From NCBI GenBank assembly GCA_027296025.1, contig JAPUJU010000090.1:1-5026 (forward strand): DNA of 5,026 nt, in the 5' to 3' direction. This stretch comes from a bacterium. GTDB taxonomy: Bacteria > Krumholzibacteriota > Krumholzibacteriia > WVZY01. Below the pieces are notes generated by a model that worked only from the letters and a program-made list of their open reading frames with translations, had not been told where the DNA came from and ran no database searches. Made by a program: the position numbers and the translations under genes. Of the stretch, positions 1 to 5,026 are shown piece after piece (within the stretch, counting starts at the first letter, position 1; every line of letters starts with the position of its first letter).

Positions 1-181
1 ATCGGCAACGATCGGAAAACTCAACGTGGATGAAAATCCCGAGGCGGCGAAGCGTTACGGAATCACTTCGATTCCGACAATACTGATCTTTAAAGACGGT
101 GAAGTCGTCAATCAGCTTGTCGGCGTACGATCTGTTCAGGAATACGAACAGATCCTGAACGAAACCCTAGTGGAAGTGTGA
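1..181 (+). CDS. Thioredoxin, C-terminal part (5' end outside window)
   Basis: The gene is open from the left edge (first full codon at 2) and ends at a TGA at 179-181, leaving 59 residues. The visible part matches the second half of the thioredoxin fold: KLNVDENPEAAKRYGI, then the cis-proline loop SIPT (Pro at visible residue 25), the strand ILIFKDGEVV, the conserved LVG, and the last helix (SVQEYEQILNETL). The cis-proline normally packs against the WCGPC redox site, which would lie upstream and cannot be checked here. Family knowledge: a cytoplasmic dithiol-disulfide oxidoreductase that reduces protein disulfides and is recycled by thioredoxin reductase. The C-terminus is of normal length, so nothing suggests truncation. 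It is transcribed in the same direction as the following transporter, but 123 bp and a hairpin separate them, so an operon is doubtful. A thioredoxin-domain protein with a longer N-terminus is possible. Confidence 0.93.
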   Translation, partial: SATIGKLNVDENPEAAKRYGITSIPTILIFKDGEVVNQLVGVRSVQEYEQILNETLVEV

Positions 182-200
182 CCCAGGCGATCACACTTCC
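172..200 (+). terminator. Hairpin overlapping the thioredoxin stop codon, possible terminator
   Basis: GGAAGTGTGA (172-181) and TCACACTTCC (191-200) are perfect 10-bp inverted arms around a 9-nt loop. The left arm contains the last codons and the TGA stop of the thioredoxin gene. What follows (201-216) is pyrimidine-rich but mostly C, not the U-tract of a classic intrinsic terminator. It could be a weak terminator, an mRNA 3'-end stabilising stem, or part of a Rho-dependent end. The position at the gene end supports a 3'-end role. Confidence 0.5.
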
Positions 201-304
201 CGCTCCTCCCCTTCTTAACCTAGCAAGAACTCGCTCGTGGACATACCTTCACGTCCAGCAGAATAAGCTTGAAGGCGAACGCCGATTGGTTACCCTCCTG
301 AATC

Positions 305-1642
305 ATGGCCGTGATGGAAAACAATGAACCTTCGTCGCGTCGCGTCTCCATTTATCCGATTCTGACAATCAACTTCGTCGGCACGCTCGGATTCAGTATC
401 GTTCTCCCTTTTCTTGTTTTTCTCGTCACACGCTGGGGCGGCAACGCCCTTATCTATGGAATCATGGGTGCAACCTATTCGGCCTTTCAACTTGTCGGCG
501 CGCCAATCCTCGGACGCTGGTCCGATGCGTTTGGCCGTCGTCGAATACTGTTGTTGAGCCAGATCGGAACGCTGGTTTCCTGGGTTCTTTTTCTCATCGC
601 AATGTACCTTCCCGTGACTCCGATTTACGCAGCCGTCGGGGGGCCGCTCGGCACCTTTACGCTGACGCTTCCGCTTCTTGTCCTTTTTCTGGCGCGAGCG
701 CTCGATGGCGCAACCGGCGGAAATGTATCCGTTGCGAACGCGTACCTCGCCGACGTGACCGAGGAACGGGACCGAACCGCGGCGTTCGGTAAAATGGCGG
801 TGTCCGGCAATCTGGGTTTTATCGTCGGACCTGCCCTAGCCGGGTTTCTCGGCGGGACGAACTGGGGTGAAGTCGCGCCGATAACTGCCGCCCTCGCCAT
901 TTCCGTCGTGGCAACGATGATCATCGCTTTTGCGCTGCCTGAATCGCGACCGTGCGTCGTAGACACTTCACCTGCTGGATCCCATCGCGTGTTCGGTCAG
1001 GAACAGAGAGACTGTTATGAAGGCAGAAAAGACGGAAAGCCGACCGCACGAATGATCCTTTCACTACCCCACGTCGGCTTTACGCTTTTGTTACAGTTTC
1101 TGGTGTGGCTTGCCTTCAATTTTTTTTACATCACTTTTCCCGTCCACGCCGTTACAGTACTCGAATGGACGGTGCGTGATACCGGCATCTTTTTTTCCGT
1201 GATGGGGGGGTTGATGGTGCTGGTTCAAGGCCCCATACTGGGCTGGGCATCGAGAAAGTGGCCTTCCGGGCAGTTGGTAACCTTCGGCAGCATGGTCCTC
1301 GTTGCGAGTTTCGCATTGTTCACGCAGTCGGGACTCGTCACGATCTACGTTGCCGCGATTCTCCTCGCGCTTGGCAATGGCTTGATGTGGCCGTCGCTGA
1401 CGGCGTATCTCTCAACCCTGGCCGGCAACGAGTACCAGGGAGCAGTTCAGGGATTTGCGGGATCGTCGGCGGCCGTGGCGAGTATTCTGGGACTTGTGGT
1501 GGGCGGCTTACTCTATGACAGGCTGGGAAGCACAATAACGTTTTCAACTGCGGCGGCAATAATTCTCGTCGTCTGCCTGTTCTCTTTTCGCTGCCGCGTG
1601 CAGATTCCTAAAGAGCCTTCCGTCGCATCAGCATCAGAGTGA
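305..1642 (+). CDS. MFS transporter, DHA1/TetA-like drug efflux type
   Basis: A 445-residue inner-membrane protein with about 12 hydrophobic segments in two six-helix halves, joined by a hydrophilic loop at about 212-250. Typical MFS length. The loop between helices 2 and 3 carries motif A as GRWSDAFGRRR (70-80). Helix 4 has the conserved arginine in RALDGATGG (131-139). Helix 5 has the antiporter-type motif C, GNLGFIVGPALAGFLGG (168-184). The second-half copy of motif A (GPILGWASRKWP, 309-320) is degenerate and lacks the Asp. These features resemble proton-coupled drug exporters of the TetA group; the substrate is inferred only by class and is unknown. Start: ATG 305, with a second in-frame ATG at 314. 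Neither has a clear Shine-Dalgarno sequence, so the start is uncertain by a few residues. The last 35 bp overlap the 3' end of the opposite-strand phosphatase gene. A sugar or metabolite exporter is the main alternative. Confidence 0.93.
   Translation: MAVMENNEPSSRRVSIYPILTINFVGTLGFSIVLPFLVFLVTRWGGNALIYGIMGATYSAFQLVGAPILGRWSDAFGRRRILLLSQIGTLVSWVLFLIAMYLPVTPIYAAVGGPLGTFTLTLPLLVLFLARALDGATGGNVSVANAYLADVTEERDRTAAFGKMAVSGNLGFIVGPALAGFLGGTNWGEVAPITAALAISVVATMIIAFALPESRPCVVDTSPAGSHRVFGQEQRDCYEGRKDGKPTARMILSLPHVGFTLLLQFLVWLAFNFFYITFPVHAVTVLEWTVRDTGIFFSVMGGLMVLVQGPILGWASRKWPSGQLVTFGSMVLVASFALFTQSGLVTIYVAAILLALGNGLMWPSLTAYLSTLAGNEYQGAVQGFAGSSAAVASILGLVVGGLLYDRLGSTITFSTAAAIILVVCLFSFRCRVQIPKEPSVASASE
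1120..1210 (+). repeat. Cluster of mononucleotide runs inside the MFS gene
   Basis: Within 91 bp lie a run of eight T (1120-1127), a run of seven T (1190-1196) and a run of seven G (1204-1210). They encode ordinary membrane-segment residues (NFF, IFF, MGG), and the reading frame is intact through all three. Such runs are prone to slippage in replication or sequencing, but nothing here shows that they vary. Confidence 0.6.
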
Positions 1643-3203
1643 CATCGTCCGACATCGGGTCTCCCTTCAGAAAATCTTCGACCGCCGACACGAGGCGCCT
1701 GCGAATCGACTGCAACGGTTCGGTGTGGTACTTCATTATGATGTCCTTGACCGGGTCCAATCCGAGAAAGCTCTCTCCGTTCGTTGTCGCTTCGGGAATC
1801 CCATCACTGAAAATTGCCAGGAGGTCACCCGGCTCGAGGGTTGCCTCGGCGCTCTCACACATCAGATCATCCATCAACGCAACCGGCAGACCGGTGGAGT
1901 CGAGTACATCGAGTTCTCCGTTCGCGCGCACGAGTAACGGTGGCTCATGACCGGCGTTGACGTAGTTGATGTGCCCTGTCGCTGGGTCGATTTCACCCAC
2001 AAAGAGCGTAATGAACTGATCGGGACCGAGACTCCTGTACAACTGCCGGTGAAGATGTTGCGTGAGCGTTTCCATATCCTTATCGATTTCCGCAAGCATT
2101 CCGATCAAAACGGTCGCTGCACCCATCGCAAGAGCTGCCGGCATTCCCTTGCCAGACACATCTCCCAGCGCAATCAACGTCCTGCCATTTCCGCGCGGCG
2201 CACAATGATAGAGGTCTCCGCCGACCGCGCGGCACATCATCTGGTACGCTTCGAGTTCGAATCCTTCGGGTGGATCGAATCCCCGCGGCAGCATCGAACG
2301 CTGAATACGAGCGGCCGTTCGCATCTCGTTCTCAAGTGTCAGGTTTCGGAGTTTGACTGCCACCGCGTTCGCGGTCGCCGTTAGAACTTGAAGGTCATCC
2401 TTGTCGTACCGCACTCCCGGGTCCGCCGTGTCGACATATAGAATTCCATGGACGCGCTCGTTGTCGAACAGCGGAGCTGCCATTGCAGACCGGAGGCTCA
2501 ACGCCATGATGCTTTCCTGGCCCGTGTAGTTCGGGTCTTCCATCGGATTCGAGACGAGCACTGAGTCGCGTCCGCGCAACACTTCTCCAACGATCGTCGA
2601 GCTCAGCCTGAGCGGGATGTTCTCGTCCTGCGCCTCGCGGGTCCATCGTGAAGCGGGCTCGATCGAAGTCGCTTCGCCCTGGTCTTTCAGCATGACGACC
2701 CGGTCCGACGTCACGACGCGCGCGACAAATTCGCAGGCGGCGCTGCCGACTTCATCGGCACTGCTGTCGGAGGCGAGCAGCTCGAAGAGGCCCGAGCTCA
2801 TCTCCATGATCCGGTCTCTCGCTTTACCCGAATACCCCTCCCGCATGTTGTAGCGAAACAGTGTGCTGACCTCCTCCTCGTTCGACAGACGGGTCGTCGT
2901 TGACGGTGTCGATGACGCTGCCGCCCACCGCAACATGGCTCCCGCGAAACTGACAACGGCACCAAACGGCACTTCTATTTCGGCATCACCAACAGCTTTC
3001 CCGCCGATTTCTGTACCGTTCGTGCTGCCAAGATCCCGGACGAACAACTGCTCGCCGTCAACGCGTACGACAGCGTGGCGTTTGCTGACCCGGCCGGCGA
3101 GAATTCTTACGTCGTTATCACTGCCGCGGCCGACGGTATGTACACCATCATCGAGATGGAGTGGATGGTCGTGTCCACTCCACGAAATTTGCAGGTCAAG
3201 CAT
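1608..3203 (-). CDS. FHA-GAF-PP2C (SpoIIE/RsbU-type) serine phosphatase
   Basis: A 531-residue soluble protein without signal peptide or membrane segment. An FHA domain (about 20-93) has the phosphothreonine-binding signature: VGRGSDNDV, RVSKRHA and DLGSTNGT. A GAF sensor domain (about 138-288) contains RSAMAAPLFDNERVHGILYVD. A helical linker (AARIQRSMLP, 297-306), typical of this class, leads to the PP2C/SpoIIE phosphatase domain (about 312-527). The metal-binding aspartates are all present: VGGD (Asp330), GDVSGKG (Asp348), SDG (Asp467) and DDVT (Asp520), plus NAGHEPPLL (416-424). Family knowledge: such Mn/Mg-dependent phosphatases usually dephosphorylate STAS anti-anti-sigma proteins; that target is inferred. 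The frame is open up to 3305, but ATG 3203 is preferred because AGAGGGG stands just upstream and the FHA domain begins soon after. The extra 34 residues are Arg/Cys-rich and look non-coding. No kinase or STAS gene lies beside it. It overlaps the converging transporter gene. Confidence 0.95.
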   Translation of the reverse strand: MLDLQISWSGHDHPLHLDDGVHTVGRGSDNDVRILAGRVSKRHAVVRVDGEQLFVRDLGSTNGTEIGGKAVGDAEIEVPFGAVVSFAGAMLRWAAASSTPSTTTRLSNEEEVSTLFRYNMREGYSGKARDRIMEMSSGLFELLASDSSADEVGSAACEFVARVVTSDRVVMLKDQGEATSIEPASRWTREAQDENIPLRLSSTIVGEVLRGRDSVLVSNPMEDPNYTGQESIMALSLRSAMAAPLFDNERVHGILYVDTADPGVRYDKDDLQVLTATANAVAVKLRNLTLENEMRTAARIQRSMLPRGFDPPEGFELEAYQMMCRAVGGDLYHCAPRGNGRTLIALGDVSGKGMPAALAMGAATVLIGMLAEIDKDMETLTQHLHRQLYRSLGPDQFITLFVGEIDPATGHINYVNAGHEPPLLVRANGELDVLDSTGLPVALMDDLMCESAEATLEPGDLLAIFSDGIPEATTNGESFLGLDPVKDIIMKYHTEPLQSIRRRLVSAVEDFLKGDPMSDDVTLMLMRRKAL

Positions 3204-3481
3204 GTTTCCCCTCTTGAAGTCCGTATGTTCTGAAGCGCTCTCGGGCCTGCAGCATAGCAGAAAACGGCGTCTCATAGAAGGGAGACCTGCTCGAGCGCGG
3301 CGCACACAACGGATTTGGCGCTTGCCAGTATTCCTCGTATCCGCTTAAACTCCTTTGTCCGGACGTCCCGACGTGAATACTTTCGTTCTTTCGCGGCACC
3401 GCGCAGACGGAAACCGGGGCGCGGGACGTATCCCATCGAACAGTGCTCCGCCGGTCCGGTACACTCGTCTCCCGGGTATCT
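3204..3481. promoter_or_regulatory. Divergent intergenic region between phosphatase and secreted protein genes
   Basis: These 278 bp must hold the promoters of two genes that point away from each other. The best minus-strand -10-like hexamer I see is TATGCT (forward 3251-3256), about 50 bp before the phosphatase ATG and without a good -35. On the plus strand TACACT (3460-3465) lies 16 bp before ATG 3482, with a poor -35 match near 3436-3441. Both are weak matches to the sigma-70 consensus, and I see no convincing operator or riboswitch. Open frames crossing this region look like chance extensions. The regulatory role rests on the gene arrangement, not on a recognised motif. Confidence 0.4.
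3208..3214 (-). promoter_or_regulatory. Ribosome binding site that sets the phosphatase start
   Basis: Read on the minus strand the bases are AGAGGGG, with the GAGG core 6 nt before the ATG at 3203. This is the clearest Shine-Dalgarno sequence in the window. It favours the 531-residue start over in-frame upstream ATGs at 3275 and 3305. Confidence 0.75.
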
Positions 3482-4600
3482 ATGATTTACAAGCAATCAT
3501 TCTTTGCGATTTTCTGCCTGACCCTTGCCGGGTTCTCCGGCGTCGCCGGAGCTCAGTACCTTCGTGACGGAAGAATCTTCGATCCAGGCTTTGTGATGTC
3601 GACCCGGGCCGAAGCCGCACCGGAGCAGCTCGATGAAATGGCGTTCTATTACGGCCACTGGGACGTAACCTATCGCACGTTTCGCGACGATTCGCTCCTT
3701 CACGAGGCCAGGGGACTCGCACGCGTGAACTACATGAACCGCGGGCACGCCATCATGGAGCGTTTCCATTGCATCGATTTTGACGGAACCGGAAACGAGT
3801 TGAGCACGATCTCGTTCCTTGCATACAACGCCGCGAACAGCGTCTGGAGCATGGGAGTTGCGAACAGCTTTACCGAGAGCATCGTTGCCTATAGTGGAAC
3901 CTTCGCCGATGGAGACCTTGTGCTGACGGGTTCCGCGCGGCGTGCTGGCGGGGTTCAGCTATACCTTTTCGAGTTTTCGTTCACATGCATCAGCGACGAC
4001 GCGTTCGACGTCGAGCTGAGGGAATCCACCGACTTTGGCAAAACATGGGCACGCATTGTCATCAAGGAGTACCGGCGCCGCGCCGCGTCAGACGGGTTTC
4101 TGACGTGGACCACGGAGTACGGGGCGGCCGCTCCACGGCTCCCGCGCGAAGCCCGACAGTTCGATTTTCTGATCGGCGAATGGGACGCACATCAGACCAT
4201 CACGGTTCCCAGCGGTCAAAGTGTTGAGTTCCCGTCAATCACAACGGCTGTCTACACACTGAACGGCCACGCCGTAATGGAATGCGGGTGGTACGACGTC
4301 GACCCGAGCCTTCCCGATGCGGCGACATCCCTCGTACGGATCTACAACCGCGTGACCCGCCGGTGGGAATGCATGTACACAACCAATCGTTTCAACAGCG
4401 TTTTGTTCTTCGGGGGGGTTCAGGAAGGTACGAATATCGTGCTGCACCTTTTCGATACGGACCTGGCAAATCCCACGATCCAGTACTACGTTTTTCATAA
4501 CATCCGCCAGGACGGGTACGACTGGTTCGCGCAGAGCAGCACAGACCGGGGCGCCAACTTTGATACGACCTGGGTGATCAACGTCACACGGCGAGAGTAG
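3482..4600 (+). CDS. Secreted protein with two tandem DUF1579/lipocalin-like repeats
   Basis: A 372-residue protein starting with a Sec signal peptide: Lys at residue 4, a hydrophobic core (FFAIFCLTLAGF) and a likely cut after Ala24 (VAGA/Q). It is thus predicted to be periplasmic or exported, and there is no lipobox. The mature part contains two related halves, about 52-200 and 224-371. Each opens with an aromatic-G-x-W-D motif (YYGHWDV, 56-62; FLIGEWDA, 229-236). Each then has a GHA-x-ME motif (88-93 and 262-267), a LAYN/RIYN-x-W segment, and a closing S-T-D-x-G-x-x-(W/F) motif (182-189; 353-360). FDFLIGEWD-type openings are characteristic of DUF1579 and related small beta-barrel domains; assignment is by motif only. 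Function is unknown; binding of a small hydrophobic ligand is a guess from the fold. ATG 3482 is preferred over an in-frame GTG at 3443 because the signal peptide begins there, although no good Shine-Dalgarno precedes it. Confidence 0.85.
   Translation: MIYKQSFFAIFCLTLAGFSGVAGAQYLRDGRIFDPGFVMSTRAEAAPEQLDEMAFYYGHWDVTYRTFRDDSLLHEARGLARVNYMNRGHAIMERFHCIDFDGTGNELSTISFLAYNAANSVWSMGVANSFTESIVAYSGTFADGDLVLTGSARRAGGVQLYLFEFSFTCISDDAFDVELRESTDFGKTWARIVIKEYRRRAASDGFLTWTTEYGAAAPRLPREARQFDFLIGEWDAHQTITVPSGQSVEFPSITTAVYTLNGHAVMECGWYDVDPSLPDAATSLVRIYNRVTRRWECMYTTNRFNSVLFFGGVQEGTNIVLHLFDTDLANPTIQYYVFHNIRQDGYDWFAQSSTDRGANFDTTWVINVTRRE
3535..3551. repeat. Inverted repeat inside the signal-peptide coding region
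   Basis: CTCCGGCG and CGCCGGAG form perfect 8-bp arms around a single central T. As RNA it would fold as a GC-rich stem of about 7 bp with a 3-nt loop. It starts about 50 nt after ATG 3482, in codons for the end of the signal peptide. It may be a by-product of Gly/Ala/Ser codon choice; no function can be assigned. Confidence 0.35.
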
Positions 4601-4605
4601 TGTTG

Positions 4606-4617
4606 CGCGCTAGCGCG
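4606..4617. repeat. 12-bp perfect palindrome at a convergent gene junction
   Basis: CGCGCTAGCGCG reads the same on both strands and contains the TAG stop codon (4610-4612, minus strand) of the symporter gene. It lies 5 bp after the stop of the secreted protein gene. With no loop and no T-tract on either side it is a poor intrinsic terminator, so any shared 3'-end role is only suggested by position. Confidence 0.35.
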
Positions 4618-5026
4618 GGGGACCGTAGAGGCTTCCCGCGACAAACGCGAGAGTCCCCAGACCCATTCCTATAAACACTTCTGGAAAACCACCGAGTTCG
4701 GGGTTGATGGGCACGACTACGAACTTCCAGACTGCCGTCGATACAACGCCGAAGACCATCCCCGTGATCGCCCCCGCGGCCGAGGCTCGCTTCCAGTACA
4801 AGAGTCCCAAGAGCGGTGGCAGAAATGCCCCCGCGTAAAGCGCACCGGCAAAAACAGTAAGTTCGACGATCCCCAGGTTAGCCGACGGGTACAGGCGGGA
4901 GAGGAACGCGAGTCCGGCAGGAAGAAGTGCGTAGATGAATACAAGCCGTCGCGCGCCGGCTACCGACGTCGATCCCTTGTAACGGGTGAAGCGCGGCAGG
5001 ATGTCCTTCTGCAACGCGGCAGCAGC
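4610..5026 (-). CDS. Sodium:solute symporter (SSS family), C-terminal part
   Basis: The frame is open from the right edge (the 5' part lies beyond 5026) to a TAG at 4610-4612, giving 138 visible residues. They begin with LQKDILPRF, the cytoplasmic segment that commonly precedes the late helices of sodium:solute symporters. Four hydrophobic segments follow, at about 28-46, 51-77, 82-105 and 117-134 of the visible part. The stretch FLPPLLGLLYWKRASAAGA, with a Trp-Lys-Arg turn followed by small residues, is a familiar SSS signature. Family knowledge: Na+-driven uptake of solutes such as proline, pantothenate, sugars or acetate across the inner membrane. The substrate cannot be told because the sodium- and substrate-binding helices are outside the window. 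A TTG at 5014 is internal to the frame and is not the true start. The gene converges on the secreted protein gene with 9 bp between the two stop codons. Confidence 0.88.
   Translation of the reverse strand, partial: AAAALQKDILPRFTRYKGSTSVAGARRLVFIYALLPAGLAFLSRLYPSANLGIVELTVFAGALYAGAFLPPLLGLLYWKRASAAGAITGMVFGVVSTAVWKFVVVPINPELGGFPEVFIGMGLGTLAFVAGSLYGPPR

Noticed and set aside
269..296. Sigma-70 promoter for the transporter (TTGAAG, 16 bp, TACCCT)
   Set aside because: The -10 matches only three of six positions and would place the transcript start at the ATG itself, too weak to list as a feature.
625..966. 113-residue minus-strand open frame inside the transporter gene
   Set aside because: The Arg/Ala/Ser/Pro-rich product without motifs is typical of the complement of a GC-rich membrane-protein gene.
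1..1642. Thioredoxin and transporter as one operon or a redox-linked efflux system
   Set aside because: They share a direction, but a 123-bp gap with a hairpin lies between them and no functional link is visible.
1947..2384. 145-residue plus-strand open frame inside the phosphatase gene
   Set aside because: The composition (many Arg, His and Ser, no recognisable motif) is that of a shadow frame opposite a well-conserved catalytic domain.
3204..3305. N-terminal extension of the phosphatase to ATG 3305 (34 more residues)
   Set aside because: The added residues are rich in Arg and Cys and resemble no domain, while AGAGGGG just before ATG 3203 gives a good start next to the FHA domain.
2863..3348. 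161-residue plus-strand open frame opposite the FHA region
   Set aside because: It is antisense to the canonical FHA motifs, shows no motif or ribosome binding site of its own, and runs into the intergenic region by chance.

Overview
This is a chromosomal-looking stretch of a moderately GC-rich bacterium with three complete and two partial protein genes. I see no RNA genes, insertion sequences, CRISPR arrays or phage genes. The phylum cannot be fixed from the sequence. The FHA-GAF-SpoIIE-type phosphatase architecture, a secreted DUF1579-like protein and a sodium:solute symporter are all found in environmental Gram-negative groups, and the Sec signal peptide fits but does not prove that.

Layout, left to right. 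Positions 1-181 hold the 3' end of a thioredoxin gene (+), closed by a perfect 10-bp inverted repeat that overlaps its stop codon (172-200). Positions 305-1642 encode a 12-helix major facilitator superfamily efflux-type transporter (+), closest in motif pattern to the DHA1/TetA group. Positions 3203 to 1608 (-) encode a 531-residue cytoplasmic signalling phosphatase with FHA, GAF and PP2C/SpoIIE domains. Its 3' end runs 35 bp into the transporter gene. A divergent intergenic region (3204-3481) separates it from a secreted protein gene (3482-4600, +) made of two tandem DUF1579/lipocalin-like repeats. The last gene (4610 to beyond 5026, -) is the C-terminal part of a sodium:solute symporter, converging on the secreted protein gene with only 9 bp between stop codons.

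The genes do not form an obvious pathway or operon. They lie in alternating orientations (+, +, -, +, -), giving two tight convergent junctions and one divergent promoter region. The phosphatase probably acts on a phosphorylated anti-sigma-factor antagonist or similar partner encoded elsewhere, since no kinase or STAS protein is present here.

I found no clear new biological system. The points most worth a second look are the internally duplicated secreted protein, the phosphatase standing apart from any partner-switching gene, and the compact 3'-end arrangements.
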